Origin: a virus | Direction: 5' to 3' (one strand) | Length of the DNA: 54,512 bases | IMG/VR virus record: IMGVR_UViG_3300007363_000026 | Coordinates: 1-54,512 of that record | Shown: positions 46,498-53,964 of the stretch, piece after piece | How the letters are laid out: the number at the start of each line of letters is the position of its first letter | How positions within the stretch are numbered: position 1 is the stretch's first letter | Position numbers and translations under genes: made by a program | Notes under the pieces: model-generated | Databases searched by the model: none | Told to the model about the DNA's origin: nothing | What the model saw: the letters and a program-made list of their open reading frames with translations, nothing else

Positions 46498-46736
46498 GCA
46501 ACGTCATCGACATGCGGCGCCAGACCAAGCTTCGGTTGGTCGAAGAGTGCAATCGCTGGACGCAAAGCCAGCGCGAGGACATAGCCCGCAAGGACGAAGA
46601 ACACGAGACGCAGCAGTTGATTGATTGCCTCACGGACGATCTGCGTCTTGCATGCATCAAGTTACGCAGTCTCGCCGGAAAACATCTCGGGGCCCAGCGC
46701 GCTCGCGCTGTCTATCAGGATGTATTCGGCGGTTAG
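46494..46736 (+). CDS. helical protein (80 aa)
   Basis: Charged helices (QSQREDIARKDEEHETQQLIDC, LRLACIKLRSLAGKH). ATG 46494 overlaps the upstream stop (ATGA). It is the last gene before the 160-bp non-coding stretch with a strong hairpin. The function is unknown. Confidence 0.55.
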   Translation: MSNVIDMRRQTKLRLVEECNRWTQSQREDIARKDEEHETQQLIDCLTDDLRLACIKLRSLAGKHLGAQRARAVYQDVFGG

Positions 46737-46756
46737 CCGCAGCGCGGGGAGCGGCT

Positions 46757-46791
46757 GGCGGGTGGCTCTGAGGGCATTAGAGCCACCCGCC
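46757..46791 (+). other. perfect 13-bp inverted repeat without a T-tract
   Basis: GGCGGGTGGCTCT (46757-46769) and AGAGCCACCCGCC (46779-46791) with a 9-nt loop, in the intergenic region before the recombination genes. No U-tail follows, so it is not a normal terminator. It may be a processing, stabilising or non-coding RNA element. A smaller CCAGG/CCTGG hairpin follows near 46850-46865. Confidence 0.5.
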
Positions 46792-46900
46792 CACAGACAG
46801 AACTCGCTGCCGGTACTTCTGACAGGGTTTCCGGCTGAAGAGGGGATATCCAGGCACCTCCCTGGCTGGGCGACCCCAACTCAACGAAAGGTGCGCGTGG

Positions 46901-47023
46901 ATGCAGATAGCAATGGAAATGACACAGATAGACCCACGCCCAGCGAGCTTTTGGCTCGCGATGACCACCATGCTGAGCCTGAGCGCTGTTGCGCTGGCGA
47001 TGCTCGTATTCGTTCTCGCTTAG
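46901..47023 (+). CDS. 40-residue single-TM protein
   Basis: It starts at 46901 behind AAAGGTG, with a C-terminal hydrophobic helix (TMLSLSAVALAMLVFVLA). It lies immediately upstream of the ERF gene (start 10 nt after the stop). The function is unknown. Confidence 0.5.
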   Translation: MQIAMEMTQIDPRPASFWLAMTTMLSLSAVALAMLVFVLA

Positions 47024-47033
47024 GAGAGTAACA

Positions 47034-47783
47034 ATGGCTGCTGCTGCAAAGAAAACGGAACTTGATCCTTTTTACCATGGCCACCCAACAACCACAGTCG
47101 ACATGCGCGAACCAATAGACCCGCTGTATAAAATGCTGGGACAGTTTGGCACCAGCACGAACTTCAACAGCGAAGCGTTCCGCGAGATCGTTGGCCTGAT
47201 CCGCGAGCAGAAGTCGGAGGTGGCGCGGGGTGAGTTCCGCCGCGACTTCGCCGCCTATCAAAAAGATGCGCCCGCAGTGGAACGCAAGGGCACTGGCCAC
47301 AACGCCAAGAAATACGCACGGCTGGAGGATGTGATCTCGACGCAGCGGGAGGCGCTGTCGCAGCACGGCTTCTCACTCAATCACACCATCAAGCAAGACG
47401 ATGGCAAGATCCGCATTGTTGCCGTCCTTGGGCACCGCGGCGGGCATGTCGAGACGACAGAAATTGTTCTGCCGATAGATATGAGCGGCAACAAGAACCC
47501 AGTACAGGCGCATGCCAGCACAGTCAGTTATGGGCGTCGCTATACGGCCCTGGCCCTTCTTGGCATTGCGCCTGAGGACGAGGATGACGATGGGCAGGCG
47601 GCTGGCGCTGGCGCCGTAATCAGCGATGAGCAAAAGGCAACCATTGAAGCTGCGATCAAATTCACAGCCAGCGACGTGAAGCGCTTTTGCAAGCACTTCA
47701 AAATCACCGAAGTCGGGAAGCTGCCCGCTGACAAATACGACGCCGCCGTCGAGATGCTGAAGGCAAAGGCAGAAAAACAATGA
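47034..47783 (+). CDS. ERF-family single-strand annealing protein (249 aa)
   Basis: Matches the phage ERF recombinase family: a core around YQKDAPAVERKG, KKYARLEDVI and VLPIDMSGNKNPVQAHASTV, then SYGRRYTALALLGIAP followed by an acidic stretch (EDEDDDGQ). It anneals complementary single strands during recombination and works with the nuclease encoded next. ATG 47034 follows GGAGAG. Confidence 0.88.
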   Translation: MAAAAKKTELDPFYHGHPTTTVDMREPIDPLYKMLGQFGTSTNFNSEAFREIVGLIREQKSEVARGEFRRDFAAYQKDAPAVERKGTGHNAKKYARLEDVISTQREALSQHGFSLNHTIKQDDGKIRIVAVLGHRGGHVETTEIVLPIDMSGNKNPVQAHASTVSYGRRYTALALLGIAPEDEDDDGQAAGAGAVISDEQKATIEAAIKFTASDVKRFCKHFKITEVGKLPADKYDAAVEMLKAKAEKQ

Positions 47784-48415
47784 CAGAACCTATCCAAGGC
47801 TCTGCGGAATGGCTGGCTGCTCGAGCCCCATCGCTTGGAGCAAGCGAGGTTCCAGACGCAATCGCGCGGACCAAGACGGGGTGGGGCGCAACCCGTGCCA
47901 ACGTCATGGCAGCAAAGATCATCGGCCGCCTGACCGGCAACGCACCAGACACATTCACTAATGCAGCCATGCAGTGGGGCACGCAGACGGAGCCCGATGC
48001 CCGCGCCGCATATGAGTTCATGCACGACGTGGACGTTGAACTTGTCGGCCTTGTAAAGCACCCAACGATTTCCGGCACGCACGCCAGTCCAGACGGCCTA
48101 ATCGGCAGAGATGGGCTGGTCGAGATCAAATGCCCAAACAGCGCAACTCATATTGAAACGCTTCTGGGCGAAGAAATATCCGGCCGCTACGTCACACAGA
48201 TGCAGTGGCAAATGGCATGCACCGGGCGCAAATGGTGTGACTTCGTTTCATTTGATCCAAGATTGCCAGCCTCCATGCAGCTCTTTGTGAAGCGCATTGA
48301 GCGGGACCAGAAGCGCATCGAAGAACTCGAAACGCTGGTGCGCGAGTTCCTTGCCGAATTGGACGGGAAGGTGCGCGCACTGCGAGAGAAATACGAATTG
48401 AAGGAAGCAGCATGA
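47780..48415 (+). CDS. YqaJ-type / lambda exonuclease-like nuclease (211 aa)
   Basis: Contains the family landmarks QGSAEWLAARAPSLGASEV at the N-terminus, WGTQTEPDARAAYEF in the middle and the acidic/Lys site SPDGLIGRDGLVEIKCPN, as in the PD-(D/E)xK fold. It resects double-strand ends 5' to 3' to load the ERF protein. ATG overlaps the upstream stop. Confidence 0.88.
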   Translation: MTEPIQGSAEWLAARAPSLGASEVPDAIARTKTGWGATRANVMAAKIIGRLTGNAPDTFTNAAMQWGTQTEPDARAAYEFMHDVDVELVGLVKHPTISGTHASPDGLIGRDGLVEIKCPNSATHIETLLGEEISGRYVTQMQWQMACTGRKWCDFVSFDPRLPASMQLFVKRIERDQKRIEELETLVREFLAELDGKVRALREKYELKEAA

Positions 48416-48519
48416 AACTTCGCATGTCCATCGCCCGCATCCTAGACCGCATCGCATGGCGGCTGATGGCACTGGCCAACAGGATCAGGTTTCGGACTGT
48501 GCGGGATTTCCTGAAATGA
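48412..48519 (+). CDS. 35-residue basic mini-protein
   Basis: A basic amphipathic helix (MKLRMSIARILDRIAWRLMA). Coupled at both ends by ATGA (48412-48415 and 48516-48519). It probably interacts with membranes or nucleic acids. The function is unknown. Confidence 0.5.
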   Translation: MKLRMSIARILDRIAWRLMALANRIRFRTVRDFLK

Positions 48520-48794
48520 ACGCCCTCGCCATCGCTATGGCAGAGCACGGCCTTGGCATCGAGGATCTTATGTATGCGTGCGGTCTAACAAGAGAGGAAG
48601 CGAAGCGAATTGTCTGGCGCGCACATGGAATTCCTCACCGTGAAGCAACTGGCGAAACGGTGGGGCTACTCAAGGCAGGGGATAGAGAAGCTGATCCTGC
48701 GGGGTGTTCTGAAGGTGGACCGGATGCGGTTCCCGATGAAAATCGAACTGGCGGAAATTCAGAGGCTGGAAGCGGAGCACGGGTGTCCACATGA
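48516..48794 (+). CDS. 92-residue frame overlapping an HTH gene
   Basis: The first 47 residues look like a helical DNA-binding start (EHGLGIEDLMYACGLTREEAKRIVWRAHG). The remainder runs in a different frame over the HTH gene at 48625 and is low-complexity. Its stop forms ATGA with a possible start at 48791. It is either a genuine overlap or a short gene ending early in an ancestral version. Confidence 0.4.
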   Translation: MNALAIAMAEHGLGIEDLMYACGLTREEAKRIVWRAHGIPHREATGETVGLLKAGDREADPAGCSEGGPDAVPDENRTGGNSEAGSGARVST

Positions 48795-48837
48795 ACAACG
48801 GATCAAGCCGGTCGGCGCCCGCTTCGCGCGAGCGTGA
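48625..48837 (+). CDS. excisionase-type HTH protein (70 aa)
   Basis: It has the HTH_17/MerR-like pattern LTVKQLAKRWGYSRQGIEKL, followed by LRGVLKVDRMRFPMKI. ATG 48625 was chosen to start the fold (a GTG at 48610 is an alternative). It probably controls a phage promoter or acts in recombination directionality. It overlaps the 92-residue frame. Confidence 0.55.
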   Translation: MEFLTVKQLAKRWGYSRQGIEKLILRGVLKVDRMRFPMKIELAEIQRLEAEHGCPHEQRIKPVGARFARA

Positions 48838-48838
48838 A

Positions 48839-49186
48839 ATGAGCGACCGTCGCAATGCTCGCATCATTGGCGATGACGATGTCGACAAGGCTCTTCAGTT
48901 CTTGGCTGACAACGCCAAGGAGATCGGTGAGGCCAAAGCCGAGATGGTCTACGCCTCCCACATGGTCAAAGTGACCAAGGCTTTGTGCATGAGGAATTAC
49001 AACGACAAGCCCGTGAGTGTGCAGGAGCGTGAGGCATACGTGACTGCGGAATATCTTGCGGCACTGAAGCGGGATGCTCGAGCCGCTGGCGAATACGAAC
49101 GCCTAAGAGCGCTTCGTGAGGCCGCTGCCATGCGTATCGAGGCATGGAGGACTGAAAGCTCCAATTACAGGAGCATGAAGATATGA
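48839..49186 (+). CDS. hypothetical protein (115 aa)
   Basis: Helical, conserved-looking sequence (IIGDDDVDKALQFLADNAKE, GEAKAEMVYASHMVKVTKAL). ATG 48839 is one base after the HTH gene's stop. An alternative in-frame ATG at 48791 is coupled to the overlapping frame. Possibly binds the replication or recombination machinery. Confidence 0.6.
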   Translation: MSDRRNARIIGDDDVDKALQFLADNAKEIGEAKAEMVYASHMVKVTKALCMRNYNDKPVSVQEREAYVTAEYLAALKRDARAAGEYERLRALREAAAMRIEAWRTESSNYRSMKI

Positions 49187-49617
49187 CCAAGCGCGCCCAC
49201 ATCAACATGACCACGAAGCTTGCCGCCGTTTTGCTGGAGATGAAGGTGGCAGACGAAAATGGCAACCTTGTCCCGTGGATCGATCGCGAGACGGCAAAGC
49301 AGATGACGCCAGACCAAATCTGCAGCCTCGTGCATTTCGATCATCATCCGATTCCCAAGGCGCTAGGCGGCTCTGACCACCCCACAAACCTCGTCCCGCG
49401 GCCAATCATGGAACATCGCGAAAAGACCGCGAAACATGATGTCCCGGTGATTGCCAAGACGAACCGCATCAGCGCTCAGCATGCAGAATTCCAGCAACGT
49501 CTGTTGGCTAAGGCCGGCATTGCCGAGCAACCAAAAGAAAAAAAGAAAGCAATCATCCCTGGCTCAAAACGATCACCCTGGCGGAAGAAAATCGACGGCT
49601 CCGTGGTGAGGCGATGA
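49183..49617 (+). CDS. HNH nuclease-like protein (144 aa)
   Basis: Contains a degenerate-looking HNH core (VHFDHHPIPKALGGSDHPTN, then LVPRPIMEHREKT) and a Lys-rich C-terminal tail. Similar proteins occur in the recombination regions of phages. It may act in DNA packaging or host DNA cleavage. ATGA overlap with the previous gene. Confidence 0.7.
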   Translation: MTKRAHINMTTKLAAVLLEMKVADENGNLVPWIDRETAKQMTPDQICSLVHFDHHPIPKALGGSDHPTNLVPRPIMEHREKTAKHDVPVIAKTNRISAQHAEFQQRLLAKAGIAEQPKEKKKAIIPGSKRSPWRKKIDGSVVRR

Positions 49618-49781
49618 GCAAGCCCGATCACGCCATGCGCTCCCTACTAACGATAGCCGCGGAGCTATGGCCTGAAGGTGAAATTGAAATCAAGGTGCGG
49701 AATTTAGCAACGAACGAAACGACATTTTGGACTTGGGACCGGAAGGGGAAGAAGCCAATAAGGCGGGGATCAAATGACTGA
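49614..49781 (+). CDS. small protein (55 aa)
   Basis: A beta-rich middle (WPEGEIEIKVRNLATNETTF) and a basic tail. The start overlaps the upstream stop and its end overlaps the next start (49774). The function is unknown. Confidence 0.5.
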   Translation: MSKPDHAMRSLLTIAAELWPEGEIEIKVRNLATNETTFWTWDRKGKKPIRRGSND

Positions 49782-50046
49782 GCTAGCCGACGAAATCCTT
49801 AGAATGCTGGACGCGGGCCACAAGCCAGAAGAGATCGCGGAGGTTCTGGATTGCAGCGCTTCTCACGTGTGGCGCGTCTCTAGGGCAAACCGCGGTCCAA
49901 GGCGGATAAAGGAACGTAATCTTCTCGCGGCGAAAGCTGCATCATACGCATTTCACATTGCGAGGACAAAGCACAAGCTTTTACTCCTAGAGATGGAGTT
50001 GCTGAGGATTGAAGAGCAGCGGAGTCGTTCTCATGCGCCTCGGTGA
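49774..50046 (+). CDS. helix-turn-helix protein (90 aa)
   Basis: An HTH-like first half (LDAGHKPEEIAEVLDCSASHVWRVSRANRGP) followed by a basic helix. A small transcription factor of the early-right operon. The target is unknown. Confidence 0.6.
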   Translation: MTELADEILRMLDAGHKPEEIAEVLDCSASHVWRVSRANRGPRRIKERNLLAAKAASYAFHIARTKHKLLLLEMELLRIEEQRSRSHAPR

Positions 50047-50227
50047 TCGCCGGCAATGGCTTCCCTATCTCACGCATGCGGAGCGTGAGGAACTCAACAA
50101 AACAATGATCGACGCAGACGCATGCAGGTCGCTCTATGAGCAACACAAGATGGAGGTTGAAAAACTTCTGTCCATAGGTAAGCGGCGCGCTATGGCGGTG
50201 AGCAAGGTGAAGGAGGAAGCAGAATGA
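50033..50227 (+). CDS. small basic protein (64 aa)
   Basis: ATG 50033 overlaps the upstream gene by 14 nt. Helical (REELNKTMIDADACRSLYEQ, then KRRAMAVSKVKEE). Its stop forms ATGA with the next start. The function is unknown. Confidence 0.5.
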   Translation: MRLGDRRQWLPYLTHAEREELNKTMIDADACRSLYEQHKMEVEKLLSIGKRRAMAVSKVKEEAE

Positions 50228-50568
50228 AGTCGGGACACGATAGGCTTGCTGAGGCATACGTTATGATGGCGGAAAAGGCTTGCTACCGCCCTCAAGCCCC
50301 GAGCGACGGATTTGGGAACATTAGACTGACCGAGAATGAACTTTCCGACGTTAACCGCCTTATGCGAGAGGCGAACGATTACGCGTCGAAGTTCGTAAAC
50401 GAAGAGGATGAAGGTTTTGACCTGGGCGTTACGGACTACACAACAAGCCGCGCCGTGGTGTTTGCCGTTGAGGCGTGTCGCTCCCTGTGCGCAGTGCAAA
50501 ATAAGCTAGCCATTCATCTTTTAAAGATGGCCATCGAAGAGATTGAAAAGGCTGGAGCAACGAAATGA
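50224..50568 (+). CDS. helical protein (114 aa)
   Basis: A two-domain helical protein (AEAYVMMAEKACYRPQ, ELSDVNRLMREANDYASKF, VFAVEACRSLCAVQNKL). ATG 50224 (ATGA). The function is unknown. Confidence 0.55.
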   Translation: MKSGHDRLAEAYVMMAEKACYRPQAPSDGFGNIRLTENELSDVNRLMREANDYASKFVNEEDEGFDLGVTDYTTSRAVVFAVEACRSLCAVQNKLAIHLLKMAIEEIEKAGATK

Positions 50569-50723
50569 GACCCAAAGCCGGTGAAACCACCAAGGCGGAG
50601 AAGATCAACCTTCTGGCTGGTCTTGGTGTCCTGAGCGACGAAGCCATCGCCCGCATCCTGAAGTGTCATCCGGCCTACGTGAGAGCGGCGACGCAGAGAA
50701 AGAAGAAAAAGAGAACCAAATGA
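50565..50723 (+). CDS. small basic HTH-like protein (52 aa)
   Basis: A helical core (KINLLAGLGVLSDEAIARIL) ending in a Lys-rich tail (RKKKKRT). Coupled by ATGA at both ends. Possibly DNA-binding. The function is unknown. Confidence 0.55.
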   Translation: MRPKAGETTKAEKINLLAGLGVLSDEAIARILKCHPAYVRAATQRKKKKRTK

Positions 50724-50914
50724 CAGTCACCCCGACCCACGCCGGCAGCTTGCTTCCATATGAAAATTTCTACCGGAGAGTTTCCGCTTTCATGGACAGG
50801 AAAACTTTCAGGGTCGCTCTGAAGGCTTCCGGCTGCTGCTACGTGATCAGGGATCGCGTCTACCTAGACGAAGAAATGTTCGAGCGTTTCCAGGCGAAGA
50901 TGAGGGACCAATGA
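50720..50914 (+). CDS. small winged-HTH-like protein (64 aa)
   Basis: Reads as a small three-helix/wing domain (YENFYRRVSAFMDRKTFRVA, LKASGCCYVIRDRVYLDE). ATG 50720 (ATGA). Possibly a DNA-binding mini-protein. No family. Confidence 0.55.
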   Translation: MTVTPTHAGSLLPYENFYRRVSAFMDRKTFRVALKASGCCYVIRDRVYLDEEMFERFQAKMRDQ

Positions 50915-51129
50915 CCATTCGCCCATGCAAGCGCTGCAATGCGCCTGTCCTAAAAGGCGCTGGCATCGTCACAAACATTGGAATTTTTCACGAGGCCTGC
51001 TGGGACGCCGCGGCGGCGAATGAGATGAAAAACGCCTCATACGTCAATATTCAGCTTGAGCGCGTCATCAGCATTCCAAGAGGCACAAAGTTCAGGGACG
51101 GCGTGCCTATACAGGATGGTGAGGAATGA
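50911..51129 (+). CDS. small zinc-binding protein (72 aa)
   Basis: An N-terminal CKRCNAPVLKGAG with CxxC and a later HEACW could form a zinc site. The C-terminus is beta-rich. The function is unknown. Confidence 0.55.
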   Translation: MTIRPCKRCNAPVLKGAGIVTNIGIFHEACWDAAAANEMKNASYVNIQLERVISIPRGTKFRDGVPIQDGEE

Positions 51130-51173
51130 TGTTTTCGCGTTTTCAAGAAAAGATCAGGAGGGAACGGGCGTGA
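51126..51173 (+). CDS. 15-codon relay ORF between overlapping genes
   Basis: ATG at 51126 overlaps the upstream stop (ATGA) and its TGA overlaps the next start at 51170 (GTGA). It encodes MMFSRFQEKIRRERA and contains AGGAGGGA, the Shine-Dalgarno of the next gene. It is either a tiny peptide gene or a translational relay. Confidence 0.35.
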   Translation: MMFSRFQEKIRRERA

Positions 51174-51469
51174 CCGAGAGAACCAACAAATGCATCACTT
51201 GTGCCCATTGGGATCGCCTACACCCAGAGCGCCAGCCGCATTCAAACAACGACGAAGACGCAACAGCCATCATCGTCGGCGAGTGTAAGCGCTACGCACC
51301 GACACCATCGCCAGAGTTATTCATATTTGTTGCCAAGTGCGGGCATATGTACGCAGCAGACGAGGAATTGGACATTTACACAGACCCGCCGCTTGGCGAC
51401 CTCTGCTCCGTTTGGCCGCTCACGGATCGCACTGATTGGTGTGGGGATTTCTCGGCAAGGGAGGGATGA
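51170..51469 (+). CDS. Cys-rich small phage protein (99 aa)
   Basis: It starts with GTG 51170. Conserved features are CITCAHWD, GECKRYAP, WPLTDRTDWCGDFS. This cysteine pattern is common in phage and prophage proteins. Probably binds a metal. The function is unknown. Confidence 0.65.
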   Translation: MTERTNKCITCAHWDRLHPERQPHSNNDEDATAIIVGECKRYAPTPSPELFIFVAKCGHMYAADEELDIYTDPPLGDLCSVWPLTDRTDWCGDFSAREG

Positions 51470-51473
51470 GGGG

Positions 51474-51980
51474 ATGGTTAGGCTCTTGACCCGTGCGGAA
51501 GCGGCCTCAGAGTTGCGCGTGTCTACCCGTTCTTTACGCAGACTAAGCATCCCGGTTGTCAGGATTGGCCGCAAGCCTCTTTATGATTTGAAGGATCTAG
51601 TTGCTTACCAGAAAAAACAAACGAGATGGGAATTCGTGCTTGGCCGAGTCTCGCCAACGGCGCGCATGTTTTTGGAGGCGATTGGATGGCGCGATGACGT
51701 GCCGGATGCCTGTTGCGTGTACTTTATTCAGTGCGACGCCTACGTGAAGATTGGGCACTCGGTGCGACCGGAGGCGCGCATGGATGTGATTAGCACAAGC
51801 AGCCCACACGACCCGGTGTTGCTGGGGCATATTCGTGGTGGGTTGCACACAGAGGCAGCGCTGCACAAGGCAGCGGCGTATTGGCGGCATCGCAGGGAGT
51901 GGTTTCACCTAGAGGAAGACCTCCTGACAGCAATCAAAGATTTGTGTGCGTCCGAACTCGAGTTGGAGGCGCGCAAATGA
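51474..51980 (+). CDS. HTH-GIY-YIG fusion nuclease (168 aa)
   Basis: The N-terminal 55 residues are a MerR-like/excisionase HTH (TRAEAASELRVSTRSLRRL, RIGRKPLYDLKDLVAYQ). The C-terminal 95 match the GIY-YIG subgroup of T5orf172/MUG113 type (CVYFIQCDAYVKIGHSVRPEARMDVISTSS, then LHTEAALHKAAAYWRHRREWF with His/Glu). Such a fusion could cut DNA at sites chosen by the HTH. ATG 51474 follows GGAGGG. Confidence 0.7.
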   Translation: MVRLLTRAEAASELRVSTRSLRRLSIPVVRIGRKPLYDLKDLVAYQKKQTRWEFVLGRVSPTARMFLEAIGWRDDVPDACCVYFIQCDAYVKIGHSVRPEARMDVISTSSPHDPVLLGHIRGGLHTEAALHKAAAYWRHRREWFHLEEDLLTAIKDLCASELELEARK

Positions 51981-52336
51981 CCACCGAGAAGGTGATGTTC
52001 ACCGCATCCGAGCTTGCGAAGCGCTGGGGATTCAGCAAGGACACGATCCGACGAATGGTCCGCAGCGGCGAAATCAGGGCCTGCGGATTCAAGCACATTC
52101 GAGTTCCAAGAGAAGAGGTAGAACGGTGGGAAGAACTTGGCGACCGTACAATGTGGGTCCGTACCATCTCGGATCACTCCACAACCAAGAGGTCGGGCAA
52201 TATGAGGCCGTTGTCCGGTATCGCGGAAAAGACGGAAAGCCCAAGAGACAGAGACTTGGAGCGTTCACTGAGGCTGAGGGTCGAAGAGCGCTTGACGAGT
52301 GGGTTGCTCTCCGCGGCGTTGTCCAAAAAGCTTTAG
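51977..52336 (+). CDS. excisionase / recombination directionality factor (119 aa)
   Basis: The first 60 residues match excisionase-type HTH_17 (FTASELAKRWGFSKDTIRRMVRSGEI, CGFKHIRVPREEVERWEE). The second half, without features, overlaps the integrase reading frame by 211 nt. ATG 51977 (ATGA). It should favour excision together with Int. Possibly only the first half matters. Confidence 0.75.
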   Translation: MTTEKVMFTASELAKRWGFSKDTIRRMVRSGEIRACGFKHIRVPREEVERWEELGDRTMWVRTISDHSTTKRSGNMRPLSGIAEKTESPRDRDLERSLRLRVEERLTSGLLSAALSKKL

Positions 52337-53301
52337 AGAGCCCTTTCGTAGAGGACATCTGGCAGCTTTACATTGCCGACCGTGCCAAGGACGGCAAGAA
52401 GATGCGCCCGTTTCACGAAAGCTGGAACGCGCTGCAGTCGCGCTTCGCAAAGATGCGCGTGTCCGAGATCACCGACGACGTGTGTCGCGACTACGCCAGG
52501 CAGCGCCTGGACCGTGGTCGCATTATACGCACCAAGGACGGCAGCGAGCGCCGCGTAGACATCTCGATCGGCACGGTATGGACGGAACTTTTGAGGCTTC
52601 GGTCCTGCATTAACTGGGCGGCTGAACGCCAGCACATCAAATACAAGAAGCACGTCTGGGTGCCGACCAAGCCAAAGTCGCGGCAGGACATCCTCACGCC
52701 AGAGCAATTCAGGGCACTCATAGACGCCTGCACAGAGGATCACACGCGCCTGTTTTGCATGATCGCCATTACGACGGCGGCGCGATCTGGGGCCATCCTT
52801 GAACTGACCTGGGATCGCGTGAACTTTAAGGACAAGGAACTGGATTTCCGCGCCCCCACGATCAACATCAACCCGATATCCAAGGCGGCGCAGAAAACGC
52901 GCGTCGTTGGCTATATGACGGCGGAAGTCGAGGTTGAGTTGATCGAGGCGCACCGCAAGCGCGGGCACGATACGAGCCATGTCATCTCGTACAACTTTGC
53001 GCCCGTGGCCTGCATTCGGAAGTCGTTCATGGCGGCTGCAAAGCGTGCCGGCCTACCGCCGTCCATAACGCCCCATATTCTTCGCCACACGGCCCTAACG
53101 TGGCTCGACCAAGCTGGGATACCCGTCGAGCGGATTTCGCGGTTGGCTGGCCATTCCAGGTCTTCCATAACGGAGATGGTCTACATCAAGACGCAGATGG
53201 CTCAGGTCAGAGGTGCATCCGAAACACTGGGCCGGATTGTTGCAGGAGCATCCGTGAGAAACAGGTTGCAGATTGAAGATTTGCCACCTGAGGATGCGTG
53301 A
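52126..53301 (+). CDS. int: tyrosine-family site-specific integrase (391 aa)
   Basis: The C-terminal catalytic domain has Arg220 (AARSGAI), H317-x-x-R320 (HILRH), His343 (GHS) and Tyr353 (MVYIKT). The N-terminal part has an arm-binding-like domain (YEAVVRYRGKDGKPKRQRLG) and a core-binding helix region. GTG 52126 behind an AGAGG is the probable start, since the longer frame shadows the excisionase. attP follows within 75 bp. Confidence 0.92.
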   Translation: MGRTWRPYNVGPYHLGSLHNQEVGQYEAVVRYRGKDGKPKRQRLGAFTEAEGRRALDEWVALRGVVQKALESPFVEDIWQLYIADRAKDGKKMRPFHESWNALQSRFAKMRVSEITDDVCRDYARQRLDRGRIIRTKDGSERRVDISIGTVWTELLRLRSCINWAAERQHIKYKKHVWVPTKPKSRQDILTPEQFRALIDACTEDHTRLFCMIAITTAARSGAILELTWDRVNFKDKELDFRAPTININPISKAAQKTRVVGYMTAEVEVELIEAHRKRGHDTSHVISYNFAPVACIRKSFMAAAKRAGLPPSITPHILRHTALTWLDQAGIPVERISRLAGHSRSSITEMVYIKTQMAQVRGASETLGRIVAGASVRNRLQIEDLPPEDA

Positions 53302-53371
53302 TTGAACAGCGTTGTATTTTGAACAACACGAGCGCTGATTGTACCCCAGATGCGTAAGTGATTGATTTAAT

Positions 53372-53416
53372 TGGTGGGCGGTGAGAGGGTCGAACTCCCG
53401 ACATCCTCGGTGTAAA
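53372..53416 (-). other. attP core derived from a tRNA-Val (UAC) 3' half
   Basis: On the leftward strand the sequence reads as a tRNA 3' half: anticodon loop TTTACAC, then the 3' anticodon strand CGAGG, a T-arm GGGAG-TTCGACC-CTCTC, the acceptor strand ACCGCCC, discriminator A and CCA. The 5' half of a tRNA is absent and phage genes lie on both sides. This is the usual layout of attP for integrases that target a tRNA gene. Confidence 0.8.
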
Positions 53417-53566
53417 CGGACGATGCTCACCAAGAGTCAATGGGTTACGCGCTGAAACGCACGTAAACGAATGAAGAACACGAGAATACGCGAGAAACGG
53501 TGTACGCGGGACATCCTCGTAGAAGTGACGCGTTATTGTAGCCTATGCAATTCTACCGGAGGCAAG

Positions 53567-53773
53567 ATGAGCACAGACCACAACAAGCCCATCCATGACA
53601 TATTCCCAACGGTCGCCAGACAGATCGAGACCGAGCTTAAGTCAGGAAAGGCCGTCATGTCCTGCTGGACGAAGCGGGATGGGAAGTGGGTTCGCGTCGT
53701 GCAGAAGGGAAAGATTGTGGGCGGCAAATTTGAGCCGTCTGGGCCGCCAGAGGTGATTGAGCGGAAAAATTAG
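53567..53773 (+). CDS. small protein after attP (68 aa)
   Basis: ATG 53567 follows GGAGG (5 nt spacing). A small alpha/beta protein (FPTVARQIETELKSGKAVMS, then WVRVVQKGKIVGGKF). It probably belongs to a lysogenic or accessory set. No family. Confidence 0.55.
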   Translation: MSTDHNKPIHDIFPTVARQIETELKSGKAVMSCWTKRDGKWVRVVQKGKIVGGKFEPSGPPEVIERKN

Positions 53774-53795
53774 CGCTCAAATCACGCGCGGCGCT

Positions 53796-53954
53796 CTACT
53801 TCGGCCCAAGCGCCTTGCACGCAATGTCCTCTATGGCCTGCATCCTCTTGACCATAACGTTTACATCGTTGTGAGACGTGCATTCTCGGATGATGCGGAC
53901 AAGAGCGCTCTCTAGCTGCCTAATCCGGCGAGTGTCCTTAGACTTGTTGGGCAC
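53796..53954 (-). CDS. small helical protein (52 aa)
   Basis: GTG 53954 behind GAGGAGG (6 nt). Helical (RRIRQLESALVRIIRECTSHN, VMVKRMQAIEDIAC). Convergent with the gene ending at 53773. The function is unknown. Confidence 0.5.
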   Translation of the reverse strand: MPNKSKDTRRIRQLESALVRIIRECTSHNDVNVMVKRMQAIEDIACKALGPK

Positions 53955-53964
53955 AATTGCCTCC

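Noticed and set aside
53341-53430. Complete tRNA gene
   Set aside because: Only the 3' half from the anticodon loop onward is tRNA-like; the sequence on the 5' side does not pair, so it is an attachment site.
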